A stretch of DNA of 64,000 nucleotides from Rhinopithecus roxellana. Taxonomy: Eukaryota > Chordata > Mammalia > Primates > Cercopithecidae. How positions within the stretch are numbered: position 1 is the stretch's first letter; every line of letters starts with the position of its first letter. This document shows positions 36,001-47,574 of this stretch, piece by piece. The stretch covers positions 97,169,797 through 97,233,796 of the forward strand of contig NC_044566.1 of the NCBI RefSeq assembly GCF_007565055.1. Reading direction: 5' to 3'. Under the pieces are notes generated by a model. The model searched no databases. It saw only the letters and a program-made list of their open reading frames with translations, and was not told where the DNA came from. Both the position numbers and the translations under genes were made by a program.

Positions 36001-36444
36001 ACAGGGATAAATAAGTCTCTGATGCCGATAAATGTTTGGATTTTTAATGTTAAGTAAATGTCATACTCTATACCAAGAATCAGCAAGTTCACCCACTGCT
36101 TGTTTTTGTGAATAAAGTATTTTGGGGACACAGGCATACTTGTTTATTAATATGTCGTCTGTGACTGCTTTTTTGCTGTAACATAAGAGTGGAGTCATTG
36201 TGTCAGAAACTGGGTGGCTCACAAAGCCTAAAATATTTACTCTCTGGCCCTTTACAGAAAAAGTTTTTTGACTCCTTGTAGGTAATTTACTTTCCTTTAA
36301 GCAGTGTTTGGAAAGGACAGATAAAGTTAGCAAAATGGATGTTTTTTCCCATGGCATATAAAAATGTGGCAGTGTTCCATTTTCTTATGTTTATTTTTCA
36401 AACAATCATATTTTGTTTAACACTGGTGTTTTTTAACCGAATAG
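36001..36444. other. Intron upstream of exon E
   Basis: About 440 bp with no recognised repeat, ending with ttaaccgaatag before exon E; the pyrimidine tract is tggtgttttttaacc, rather weak. The minus-strand frame 36061-36357 has no known domain. Confidence 0.55.
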
Positions 36445-36609
36445 ACTGGAGCAAGCTTTTATAAGATGACTGGTCTGGGACCTTTGCCTCAAGCTCTTTA
36501 TAATGGTGAACCATTTAAACATGAAGAGATGAATATTAAAGAACTAGAAATGGCTGTTCTTCAAAGAATGGTGGATGCATCTGTATATTTACAAAGAGAA
36601 GTTTTTTTG
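36445..36609 (+). CDS. UGGT2: UGGT2 exon E, with tandem donor
   Basis: 165 bp, 55 codons, phase 0, from TGASFYKMTGLGPLPQALYNGEPF to YLQREVF L. GLGPLPQALYNGEPF is strongly conserved in the UGGT family (UGGT1: GVGPLPVVLFNGMPF), and the exon ends in the helix containing MVDASVYLQREVFL. The acceptor is gaatag. The donor is TTG/gtaggt at 36610; a second GT four bases on (TAG/gtaagc at 36614) looks at least as good. Use of the first is required for the frame with exon F (..FL-GTLNDRTN). Confidence 0.95.
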
Positions 36610-37045
36610 GTAGGTAAGCATTTATAAGAAAATACACAATGAATAATATTTATAAATGATATTATTAAAATTTTATTTTAATGACAAGTTAATTTGGTAA
36701 AAAATTTTTCATTCTGATCATTTAATAGTGATTTTTTAAATGATACTTTTAGCAGCTCAAGCCACACCACCGTCCTTGTGCAGAGACTGTGGTGCAAGAG
36801 GCCCTTTACACTCCATGCCAAGGCAGATCTTCAGGAATCTGGAACACCCACTGTCCTTGATTAGGAGTTGAGGCTACCGTGCTCCCTGTGCAGAGAACTT
36901 GGAGCCAAGGAGGTTTCCCAGCTCCACGCCTAGGCACACCTCTGGACACCTGGTGGTTGCCCACTGTATTCTCCCTCAGTATTGGTGCTTGTGCCTGCCA
37001 TTAGGGTACCTGTAGGCAGGCCTGCTCAATCTGGCCCTGCCCATC

Positions 37046-38350
37046 TTGCCCACCATGTCTGAGGAGGGAACTCAGACCACTGTGCACACCATACTGCCCA
37101 AGGTTATTTATAGATTCAATGCCATCCCCATCAAGCTACCAATGAGTTTCTTCACAGAATTGGAAAAAACTGCTTTAAAGTTCATATGGAACCAAAAAAG
37201 AGCCCGCATTGCCAAGACAATCCTAAGTCAAAAGGACAAAGCTGGAGGCGTCACGCTACCTGACTTCAAACTATACTACAAGGCTACAGTAACCAAAACA
37301 GCATGGTACTGGTACCAAAACAGAGCTATAGACCAATGGAACAGAACAGAGTCCTCAGAAATAATACCACACATCTACAGCCATCTGATCTTTGACAAAC
37401 CTGAGAGAAACAAGAAATGGGGAAAGGATTCCCTATTTAATAAATGGTGCTGGGAAAATTGGCTAGCCATAAGTAGAAAGCTGAAACTGGATCCTTTCCT
37501 TACTCCTTATACGAAGATTAATTCAAGATGGATTAGAGACTTAAATGTTAGACCTATTACCATAAAAACCCTAGAAGAAAATCTAGGTAATACCATTCAG
37601 GACATAGGCATGGGCAAGGACTTCATGTCTAAAACACCAAAAGCAATGACAGCAAAAGCCAAAATTGACAAATGGGATCTAATTAAACTAAAGAGCTTCT
37701 GCACAGCAAAAGAAACTACCATCAGAGTGAACAGGCAACCTACAGAATGGGAGAAAATTTTTGCAACCTACTCATCTGACAAAGGGCTAATATCCAGAAT
37801 CTACAAAGAACTCAAACAAATATACAAGAAAAAAGCAAACAACCCCATCAAAAAGTGGGCAAAGGATATGAACAGACATTTCTCAAAAGAAGACATTCAT
37901 ACAGCCAACAGACACATGAAAAAATGCTCATCATCACTCGCCATCAGAGAAATGCAAATCAAAACCACAATGAGATACCATCTCACACCAATTAGAATGG
38001 CAATCATTAAAAAATCAGGAAACAACAGTTGTTGGAGAGGATGTGGAGAAATAGGAACACTTTTACACTGTTGGTGGGATTGTAAACTAGTTCAACCATT
38101 ATGGAAAACAGTATGGCAATTCCTCAAGGATCTAGAACTAGATGTACCATATGACCCAGCCATCCCACTACTGGGTATATACCCAAAGGATTATAAATTA
38201 TTCTACTACAAAGACACATGCACACATATGTTTATTGCGGCACTATTCACAATAGCAAAGACTTGGAATCAACCCAAATGTCCATCTGTGACAGATTGGA
38301 TTAAGAAAATGTGGCACATATACACCATGGAATACTATGCAGCCATATAA
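37046..38350 (+). pseudogene. Chimeric frame: old L1 5'UTR fused to L1-C ORF2 C-terminus
   Basis: An open frame of 434 codons begins at an ATG inside the old L1 5'UTR (MPTMSEEGTQTTVHT) and runs without a stop into the ORF2 frame of L1-C at 37091 (ILPKVIYRFNAIPIKL..), covering the region after the RT palm through the Cys-rich segment CWRGCGE..CWWDC. It ends at TAA 38348-38350, where the L1 Lys codon of AAIKKDE is changed. There is no RT active site in it. It is a by-product of where L1-C landed, and there is no evidence that it is translated. Confidence 0.8.
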
Positions 38351-38712
38351 AAGGATGAGTTTGCGTCCTTTGTAGGGACATGGATGCAGCTGGAAACCAT
38401 CATTCTTAGCAAACTATCACAAGAAGAGAAAACCAAACACCGCATGTTCTCACTCATAGGTGGGAACTGAACAATGAGATCACTTGGACTCGGGAAGGGG
38501 AACATCACACGCTGGGCCTATCATGGGGAGGGGGGAGGGGGAAGGGATTGCATTGGGGAGTTATACATGATATAAATGATGAATTGATGGGTGCTGACTA
38601 GTTGATGGGTGCAGCACACCAACATGGCACAAATATACATATGTAACAAACCTACACGTTATGCACATGTACCCTAGAACTTAAAGTATAATTAAAAAAA
38701 AAAAAAGAAAAA
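37091..38712 (+). mobile_element. Young L1 (L1-C), 1.6-kb 3' fragment
   Basis: Begins abruptly at atactgcccaaggttatt, corresponding to 10393 in L1-A, and runs through the ORF2 C-terminus, the 3'UTR with a G-rich tract (38525-38540) and an A-tail at about 38692-38712. Very similar to L1-A and L1-B. Sense orientation in the intron after exon E. I find no target-site duplication: the left flank is accactgtgcacacc and the right flank is gaattttaaaaaatgaac. Confidence 0.93.
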
Positions 38713-39767
38713 AGAATTTTAAAAAATGAACAGTGTTCAAGAAATACGGGATTATGTTAAAGGAACCAAAGCTACAAATTATTGGCATTCCTGCTAGAGA
38801 AGGAGAAAAACAACCAGGAAAACATATTTGAGGGAATAATTCAAGAAAATTTCCCTGATCTTGCTAGTGAAGTAAACATTCAGTTACAAGAAATTCAGAG
38901 AACACTGTGAGATACTATACAAAGTTAGCATCACCAAGGCTTATAGTCACCAAACTGTCCAAGGTCAGTGCTGAAGTAAAAATCTTAAAGGCAACTAGAG
39001 GAAAACAGACAGATCACATACAAAGGGAACCCCATTAGACTAACAACAGACTTCTCAGTGGCCTATTTTCAGCATTCTTAAAGAAAAGAAATTCCAACCA
39101 ATAATTTTGTATCTTGTCAAACTAAACTTCATAAGTGAAGGAGACATAAAATATTTTCCAGACAAGCAAACAGTAAAGGAATTCATTAGCACTAAACCGG
39201 CCTTACAAGAGCTCTTTAAGGGAATGGAAGAGTGGTACAAAAACACACTTAGGTACATAGCCCACAGAACCTATAAAGTATCCACGTGATAGAAACGGAA
39301 AAGCAGCCAGCTAAGAACTTCACATAGGATCAAAACCTCATGTACCAATATTAACCTTGAATATAAATGGCCTAAGTGCCTCACTTAAAAGGCACAGAGT
39401 GGCAGTTGGATAAAAAACAAGACCCATCTGTCTGCTGTCTTCAGGAGACCAATCCCATGCATGATGACACCTATGGGCTCAAAATAAAGGGTTGAGAGAA
39501 AGATTTACCATGCAAACAAAACAAAACAAAAGCAGAAGTTGCTATTCTTAGATAAAACAAACTTGAAACCAACAATAGATAGTGTTCAACAAGAAGACTT
39601 AACTATCCCAAATATATATGCACCAACACTAGAGCTCCCAGATTCATAAAATACTTCCACAGCTATGAAAAATCTTAAGACAGCTACACAATAATAGTGG
39701 GAGACTTCAACTCCCCCACTATTATTGAACTAACCCACTCAGACAAAAATAAACAACAAAGAATTTA

Positions 39768-39954
39768 GGCCAGGCATGGTGGTTCATGTCTGTAATCCCA
39801 CCACTTTGGAAGGTCAGTCCAAGGGGATTGCTTGAGCTGAGGAGTTTGAGACCAGCCTGGGCAACCTAGTGAAACCTCTCTACAAAAATCTTAAAACAGC
39901 CAGGCGTCGTGGTATGTGCCTGTAGTCCCAGCTACTCAAAAGCCTGAGGAAGGA
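39768..39954 (+). mobile_element. Alu SINE fragment inside the old L1
   Basis: Left monomer and the start of the right monomer of an Alu (ggccaggcatggtggttcatg to agctactcaaaagcctgagg), then cut off without a tail at the junction with an inverted L1 piece. About 190 bp, diverged. Confidence 0.85.
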
Positions 39955-40113
39955 GAAAGACAGCAGACAGATGAGTCTTGTTTTTTATCCCACTTGCCAT
40001 TCTGTGCTTTTTAAATGAGGTCTGTAGGCCATTTATATTCAGGTTTAATATTGGTACATGAGGTTTTGAGCCTGTCATGAAGTTCTTAGCTGGCTCCTTG
40101 CTGTTTCTATCAT
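39955..40113 (-). mobile_element. Inverted L1 piece next to the Alu fragment
   Basis: The reverse complement of about 39955-40113 aligns with 39287-39440, the ORF1/ORF2 intergenic and ORF2 start region of the same old L1 (agccagctaagaacttca, aaaacctcatgtaccaatatta, aacaagacccatctgtctgctgtct in the + copy). Identity is about 85-90% by eye. The + strand old L1 resumes at about 40120 (gttagacagattatcaaggcag). Confidence 0.85.
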
Positions 40114-43100
40114 ATGTTAGACACTGATAGTGTTAGACAGATTATCAAGGCAGAAAACTAACAAATTCTGGACTTAAATGGACACTGACCAGTTGGACTT
40201 AATAGACATCAACAGAACATTCCACCGATCAGCCACAGAATATTTATTCTTTTCAGCTGCACACAGAGCATACTCCAAGATCAAGCACATGCTTGCCCAT
40301 AAAGCAAATCTCAATAAATTTTTAAAAATCAAAATCATACCAGTCATACTCATGGGCCACAGGAGAATAAAAATAGAAATCAGAACTCAGAACATCTCTC
40401 AAAACTACATAATTATATAGAAATTAAACAACTTGCTTTTGACATCACTTTTGGGTAAACAGTGAAAAATTAAGGCAGCAATAATCAAAATTCAAATAAA
40501 TGAAAATGAAAAGCATACCAAGATCTCTGGCATGCAGCAAAAGCAGTATTAAGAGGAAAGTTTGTAGTGCTAACCACCTATCTCAAAAATTTAGAACTAT
40601 CTCAAAATAATGACTTAACATCACACTGAGAGGAATTAGGAAAAACAAGAATGAACTAACCTCAAAGCTAGCAGAAGAAAAGAAATAACTAAAATCAGAG
40701 CAGAACTGTACAAAATTGAGACCAAAAAATTTGTACAGTGAATCAGTGAAACCAAACGTTGGCTCTTGGAAAGGAAAAACAAGATCGATAGACCACTAGC
40801 TAGATGAACAGAAAAAGGAGAAAAGATCTAAATAAGCACAAGTAGAAGCAACAAAAGTGACATTACAACTGATCCCGTAGAAATACAAAAGATCCTCAGA
40901 AGACCTCTGTGCACACAAACTGGAAAATTTAGAGGAAATGGATAAATTCCTGGTCTCCCAAGACTGAATCAGGAAGAAATTGACACCCTGAACAGACTGA
41001 TATGTTCCATAATTGAACAGTAATAATAAACCTACCAACCAGTAAAAGCCCTGGACCAGATGGATTTATAGCTGAATTCTGCCAGATGTACAAAGAAGAA
41101 CTGTTACCAATCCTACTGAAACTATTCCAAAAAACCAAGAAGGAGTGATTAATGCCTCCCTAACTCATTCTGCAAAACCCGTGTTATCCTGATACCAAAA
41201 CCTGGCAAACATGCAACGAAAAAACTGCAGGCTATTACTGACAAACATAGATGGAAAAATCCTCAACAAAATACTAGCAAACTGAATCCAGCAGCATACC
41301 AAAAAATTAATTCACCATAATCAAATAGGCTTCTCTCCTGGGAAAGGTTGGTTCAACAAATCAGTAAATGTCACTCACCACATAAACAGAATTTAAAACA
41401 AAAAATGTGATCATTTTGATAGATGCTGAAAAAGCATTCAGTAAAATCGAACATCCCTTCATGATAAAAAAAAAAAAAAACCCTCAATAAACTGCATTGA
41501 AGGAACATACCTCAAAAGAATAAGAGCCATCTGTGACAAACCCATTGCCAGTGTCATACTGAACAGGCAAAAGCTGGAAACATTCCCCTTGAGAACTGGA
41601 ACAGGAGAAGGATGCCCAGTCTCACTATTCCTATTCATCATAGTAGTGGAAGTCTTAGCCAGAGCAATCAGGCAAGAGCAATAAATAAAAGGCATCCAAA
41701 TAGTAAAAGAAGTCCTGTATCTCTCTTCAGTGATGATATGATTCTACACCTAGAAAACCCTAAGGACTCCACCAGACAACTCCTGGAACTGATAAATTAC
41801 CTCAGTAAAGTTTCAGAATTCAAAATTAATGCACAAAAATCAGTAGCATTTCTATAGACCAATAACACTCAAGCTGAGAGCCAAATCAAGAACTCAGTCC
41901 CATTTACAGTAGACACACACAAAATAAATAACTAGGAATACAGCTAACTAAGGAGGTGAAAGATCTCTACAAGGAGAATTACTAAACACTGCTGAAAGTA
42001 ATCATATATTATACAAACAAATGGGTAAGTATTCCATGCTCACGGATTGGAAGACTAAATATTGTTAACATGGCCATACTGCCCAACACAATCTGTAGAT
42101 TTAATGCTATTCCTATCAAACTGCCAATATCATTATTCACAGAATTGGAAAAAACTATTCTAAAATCTTATGGAACCAGAAAAGAGCCCAAATAGCCAAA
42201 GCCATTCCAAGAAAAAGAACAAATCTGAAGGCATATTACCCAACTTCACACTATACTACAAGGCCAGAGCAGCATGGAACTGGTACAAAATAGACACATA
42301 GATTAATGGAACAGAATAAAGAACCCAGAAATAAAGCCATACACCTACAACCATTTTAGCTTTGACAAAGTTGACAAAAATTAGTGGGGAAAGGATCCTC
42401 AATTCAATAAATGGTCCTAGGATAGCTGGCTAGCCATATGCAAACAAATGAAGCTGGACCCCTACTTTTCACCATATTCAAAACTTAACACAAGATGGAT
42501 TAAACAGTTAAGTATAAGACTGAAAACTATAAGAATTCTAGAAGAAAATCTAGGAAACACCATTCTGGACATCAGTCTTGGGAAATAATTTATGGCTAAG
42601 ATCTCAAAAGCAATTGCATCAAAAACAAAAATTGACACGTGGGACCTAATTAATTAAACTAAAGAGCACAGCAAAAGAAACTCGCAACAGAGTAAACACA
42701 CACCCTACAGAATATACAGAAAATATTCACAAACTATACATCTGACAAAGTTCTAATATGCATAAGCAGCAAACAAATCAAGTAAAGAATAACCCCTTTA
42801 AAAAGTAGGCAAGCGACATTAATAGATACTTCTCAAAAGAAGACACACAGGCAGCCACCAAGCATATAAAGAAATGTTCAACATTACTAATCCTTAGATA
42901 AGTGCAAATCAAAACCACAAGGAGACACCATCTCGTACCACTTAGAATGGCTATTATTAAAAACTCAAAAAACAACAGATGCTGGTGAGGCTGAGGAGAA
43001 AAGGGAATGCATATACACTGTTAGTGGGGATGTAAATTAGTTCAGCCCCTTTGGAAAGCAGTTTGTAGATGTTTCAAAGAACTTAGAACTGCCATTCAAC

Positions 43101-43630
43101 CCGGCAATCCCATTACTGGGTACATCTCCAAAGGAAAATAAATCGTTCTACCAAAAAGACACATGTATGTTCATTGCAGCACTGTTCATAATAGCAAAGA
43201 TGTAGAATCAGCCTAGGTGTCCATCAGTGGTGGATTGGTTAAAGAAAATGTGGTACACGTATAAACTGTGGAATACTATGCAGCGATTAAAAATGAAATC
43301 AGGCCATTTGCAGCAACATGGACTCAGCTGGAGGCCAAGCAAACTAACACAGAAGCAGGAAACCAAACACTGCATGTTCTCACTTAGAAGTGGGAGCTAA
43401 ACGTTGCGTACTAATAGACATAAAGATGACAGCAAGAGACGCTGGAGACTTCTAGAGGGGAGAGGGAAGGGTTGAAAAACTATCTGGTACTATGCTCACT
43501 ACCTGGGTAATGGGATCAATCATACCGCCAACTTCAGCATTACTTGATATACCCGTGTTGTAACCAATCTGCATGTGCACCCTCGAATCTAAAATAAAAG
43601 CTGAAATTCTTAAAAATATATATTTAATTT

Positions 43631-43913
43631 GGCCGGGCGCGGTGGCTCAAGCCTGTAATCCCAGCACTTTGGGAGGCCGAGACGGGTGGATCACGAGGTC
43701 AGGAGATCGAGACCATCCTGGCTAACACGGTGAAACCCCGTCTCTACTAAAAAAATACAAAAATCTAGCCGGGCGAGGTGGCAGGCGCCTGTAGTCCCAG
43801 CTACTTGGGAGGCTGAGGCAGGAGAATGGCGTAAACCCGGGAGGCGGAGCTTGCAGTGAGCTGAGATCCGGCCACTGCATTCCAGCCCAGGCGACAGAGC
43901 GAGACTCTGTCTC

Positions 43914-43929
<16 letters not shown>
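43631..43929 (+). mobile_element. AluY SINE, Old World monkey type
   Basis: Full-length with GGCCGGGCGCGGTGGCTCAAG and GAGACGGG, monkey-type. Probable duplication: atatatatttaattt on the left and atatatatttaaattt on the right after an (AT)n expansion. It lies about 210 bp upstream of exon F. Confidence 0.95.
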
Positions 43930-43951
<22 letters not shown>

Positions 43952-43953
43952 TT
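43930..43953 (+). repeat. (AT)n microsatellite
   Basis: AT run of about 12 units directly after the AluY A-tail. Likely to be variable. Confidence 0.9.
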
Positions 43954-44139
43954 TAAATTTATCTTAGGCATATTTGCATCTAAAAATTGCTTAATTGGAA
44001 AAGTTATAATTGTTACAAGAAAATATTGTAGTAATTCTAAATTGCTTATTTATTTTTGATTAATCTTTATATCTGCATAGTTTTTGAAACATGGATATAA
44101 ATTGCCTATATTATCTAAATAACATTTTTGTTATTTTAG

Positions 44140-44263
44140 GGCACATTAAATGATCGCACGAATGCAATTGATTTTCTAATGGATAGGAATAATGTTGTAC
44201 CCCGTATAAATTCTTTGATTTTGCATGCTAACCAGCAGTACCTCAATTTAATATCTACATCAG
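44140..44263 (+). CDS. UGGT2: UGGT2 exon F
   Basis: 124 bp reading GTLNDRTNAIDFLMDRNNVVPRINS to NLISTS plus the first base of a split Val codon. The acceptor is gttattttag and the donor CAG/gtaaaa. NVVPRIN is the same heptapeptide found in UGGT1 (PNVVPRINSRIL), and the DFLMDRNNVVPRIN segment links two thioredoxin-like domains. The preceding intron is 7.5 kb and is almost completely L1. Confidence 0.95.
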
Positions 44264-44349
44264 GTAAAATAATCCTATACTGTTCTACAAATGCTTATTG
44301 AGTTGTGAATGCTTTATTTATATTTAACATTTAATTTGAAATTTTTCAG

Positions 44350-44448
44350 TAACTGCTGATGTTGAAGATTTCTCTACTTTCTTTTTCTTGGATTCACAAG
44401 ATAAGAGTGCTGTAATTGCAAAGAACATGTATTATTTAACCCAAGACG
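44350..44448 (+). CDS. UGGT2: UGGT2 exon G
   Basis: 99 bp, phase 1 in and phase 1 out: (V)TADVEDFSTFFFLDSQDK, SAVIAKNMYYLTQD and the first base of a split Asp. The acceptor is gaaatttttcag and the donor gtaata. The intron before it is only 86 bp, the shortest here. VTADVEDFSTFFFLDSQDKSAVIAKNM corresponds to the UGGT1 segment VDDYARFTILDSQGKTAAVANSM. No obvious N-glycosylation sequon. Confidence 0.95.
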
Positions 44449-45699
44449 GTAATACGCATATTTTATTTACCTGAATTCTTAAAGTGATAGAAACTTATAA
44501 TCTTCATAAGGCAGTTGTATAGTAAACTTTAATATGTTGTTATTTTTGAGTAGAGGCCTAGATTTCAATTTTAGAGTTTGTGAATTTTTTAGTATTTAAC
44601 GTGTGCTGAGAAAACAATGCCTTCTATTCTAGCTTTGTTTATCTTATTTTTGCCTTTTTTAAAGTAAACTATTTTCACCTTTTTAAGAAAAGAATAAAAT
44701 TTTTTCAGTACTATGTGAACTATTTTATAATGTATAAAGTACAATTACCACCTCAGAGAAGATAATAATTCTACTGCATTCTGATTAAATAACATGCAAT
44801 GTTTCGCTTAAGGTAGGGCTTACAACCAGAAGAGAGGAGACCCAGACAGTAACACACTTGGGAAAAAGGATTTAGCCAAAACCAGGAAGTCTGCTGTGGG
44901 ACTATAGATTTGTTAGGGTAAAATTAACTATTCAGATAGATGAATGTAATTCGAATTTGGTTGGTTTTTGTTTTGCTTTGTTTTGTTTGGCCTGCTTTGC
45001 TCTAGAAATAAAAATGAGCCAATGAGTAAAAGATTAAAGAAGGCTGATTTTGGTCTCAGTAGAGAAGTGGTAATTTTCTAACAGAGTGCATTAAACAGAT
45101 GGGATGAACTATGTTGTAAGGGGCAAAGTTTTATATAGGAGAGAGATTTAAAGCAGTGGCCACACAACCAGTTCTTGTAAACGCTGTAGATGAAATCAGA
45201 GTTTCTACCAGATGGCTCCTGGATTACTGTCTTAACAGATTCCATGATTTTATGTTCATAAAGGAATATGGCTACATATTGCTGTTTTCTGTATCTACTA
45301 GTAAGCTTGATTGTTATGGTTTTACATATATGTGGGATATAAATTTTTTTTTTTTTTTTTAACAAATGTAGCTAGAAGGCAGATTTGCTTACCAACACTG
45401 GGAGTTTTATGTAAGCTTATTTAATGAGTTACTCTTCTAGCTGGAAGCTTTATATATGCTTGTATAATGAATTACCCTTGTAGCATTTTTATATGTAATT
45501 TTATATGTATTTATTTTGTATGTATATATATGTACATACATATATACATTCACACATAAAATTTTAACAATCTTTGCTTATTTTCAGAAATATTATTTTA
45601 ATATATTTGTTTTTTTTAATGTGTTAACTGCAGATGTTCCCCTGCTTTTGTTTTATTTTAAAAAAGAGTTAATTTGAGTAAACTGTTTGAAACTTTCAG
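44449..45699. other. Intron between exons G and H
   Basis: About 1.25 kb of A+T-rich intron with a T-run at 45344-45361 and a short TA-rich tract near 45510-45560. No named repeat and no additional exon seen. The open frames at 45078-45365 on both strands have no domain. Confidence 0.6.
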
Positions 45700-45794
45700 A
45701 TGACAGTAAAATTTCTGCAGTCACTCTCTGGATTATTGCAGATTTTGATAAGCCTTCTGGGAGAAAACTTCTTTTTAATGCATTAAAGCACATG
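45700..45794 (+). CDS. UGGT2: UGGT2 exon H (last in window)
   Basis: 95 bp completing the split Asp and reading DSKISAVTLWIIADFDKPSG, RKLLFNALKHM in phase 0. The acceptor is aaactttcag and the donor gtaagt. VTLWIIADFDKPSGRKLLFNALKH is the opening strand-turn-helix of a thioredoxin-like domain and matches VTFWIVGDFDSPSGRQLLYDAIKH of UGGT1. No following exon was found in the remaining 18 kb, so the next exon lies beyond 64000. Confidence 0.95.
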
Positions 45795-46750
45795 GTAAGT
45801 ACCTAGATATTCTTACCAACAGTTTTAATTTATTTCAATTTAAGGAAAGCAATATGAAGAACATGCTTTAAATATTTTCCCCTCCATGTTAATGTTTTAA
45901 TTAAGTAGACTAAGGAAGGAATTCAGATTTAGTCTTCATGTAAAATAGGTAACTTTGCTCAGGAAAAGAAAAACCTACCTGTTTTCTATGACTTGTGACA
46001 TATATTCTCTGGTAGCCCTTGTGATCAGACATACAAATACCTCATATCGATTACAAATAGGGTATTAAACAAAGTAAATAACTCTAGACCCTACCACCAC
46101 TTCAGTGACCTGAAATCCACTATTTACCAGCAATAGCTAGTAATAGCAATTTTTGGTCACATAATTAAGCAGCACTTTCTTTCCCTGATTCTTTAAGAAA
46201 AACTAAGTAAATTTATTTCAATGAAGAATATTTTAAACCTTAAGTCAACATTAAATGTCTTGTTATTAATTATAAACCAGTATACTTCAAGAGTATACAT
46301 TTCTGTATATAAAAGTAGTCTTTCATAACTGTATTTCTAAGTTAACATGTTTATATAGATAAAAAAATACTTAAGAAACATAAACCAAAATATTTAATGA
46401 AATTGTTTTTATATTAGCTAAGTATAAATTTATTGCCGTATAAATTTGTTTACCACTTGGTAGTAAACAATGAACATTTATCTTAACAGTTTCTGAGGTT
46501 CCAGAATTTAGGAGCAACTTACCTGAGTGGTTCTACCTTAGATTCTTTTATAAGGCTATAGTTAAGATTTTGGTTATAGTTGCAGTGATCCGAAGGCTTC
46601 ACTGAAGCAGGAGGACAAGCTTCTAAGATGACTCACTTACATGCCACTGCAGGAGTCCTCAGTGTTTCATTGACTTTTAGCAGAGTGCTTCATTCCATTG
46701 CCACATAGACCTCTTTTTGGTGTTACTTAAGTGCCCTCACTTAATATGAT
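45795..46750. other. Intronic sequence, nothing recognised
   Basis: About 0.95 kb of A+T-rich intron with no named repeat or exon. Confidence 0.5.
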
Positions 46751-46984
46751 GGGAAGATTGCATGAGGCCAGGAGTTCAAGCCCAGTCTGGGCAACGTAAC
46801 AAGACTCTCTCTCTCTAAAAAAAAAATTTTTTTTAAACAGTTAGCCAGATGTGGTGATGCACACCTGTAGTCCCAGTTATTTGAGAGGCTGAGGTGGGAG
46901 GATCACTTGAGCCCAGGAGTTTGAGACTGCAGTGAGCTGTGGTCACACCATTGTACTCTAGCCTGGGTAATAGAGTGAGACCCC
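46751..46984 (+). mobile_element. Old Alu SINE (AluJ-like), 5' truncated
   Basis: Starts within the first monomer (gggaagattgcatgaggcc), has a central A/T-rich stretch where linker As became AAAAAAAAATTTTTTTTAAA, and ends gtgagacccc without a clear A-tail. Confidence 0.85.
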
Positions 46985-47204
46985 AATAATTAGTCAGTGA
47001 AGAAAAGAACGTACTGAACATAAGGGTTGTTAACATTTGTAACTCCTGATAATTTTTAAGAAATGACTTTCCAAATGGCTGTTAATTTTCATAGTTTTTG
47101 AGGGGATCTGTCACATCACAGTATTGAAAGCCTTGATTTTTGTTATACCTAATTCTTTCTGCCAATTTAAAAAACAAAGATAGTTTCTTTTTTTTAATTA
47201 TTAT

Positions 47205-47501
47205 TTGTTTTTGTTTTGAGACAGGGTCTCGCTCTGTCATTGAGGCTGGAGTGCAATGGTGTGATCTTGGCTCACCACAGCACCCAACTCCTGGGCTCAA
47301 GCAATCCTCCCACCTCAGCCTCCTGGGCAGCTTGGGACTGCAGGTGCATGCCATCACACCCAGCTAATTTTTGTATTTTTTGTAGAGACGGGAGTTTTGC
47401 CATGTCATCTCGGCTGGTGTCAAACTCTCGAGCTTGAGTGATCAACTCACCTCAGCTTCCCAAAGTGCTGAGATTACAGGCATGAACCACTGTGCCTGGC
47501 C
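47205..47501 (-). mobile_element. Old Alu SINE (AluJ/S-like)
   Basis: Reverse-oriented, starts with T-rich sequence and gagacagggtctcgctctgtc, ends gaaccactgtgcctggcc, so both monomers are complete. Many differences from young Alus. Confidence 0.92.
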
Positions 47502-47574
47502 AAAGATGGCTTCTTATTTGTATTTATTTGATAAGTAGTTACAGGGAAAATTTTTCTTTCAATATGACTTTATT

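Larger units (their letters stand above)
36750..43612 (+). mobile_element. Old L1 LINE, interrupted by L1-C and by an Alu patch
   Basis: A sense-oriented older L1: 5'UTR at 36750-37090 (gtctgaggagggaactcag, caggcctgctcaatctggcc), then after L1-C the middle of ORF1 at about 38730 (QEIRDYVK-type gcaagaa.. and tattggcattcctgctagag), ORF1 end near 39290, ORF2 from about 39340 (accaatattaaccttgaata) to about 43390, and a 3'UTR ending near 43612. It carries many stops and frameshifts. A short open piece at 40178-40420 (DLIDINRTFHRSATEYLFFSAAHRAYSK) and one at 41612-41857 retain ORF2 sequence. It is older than the Alus inserted in it. Confidence 0.85.
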
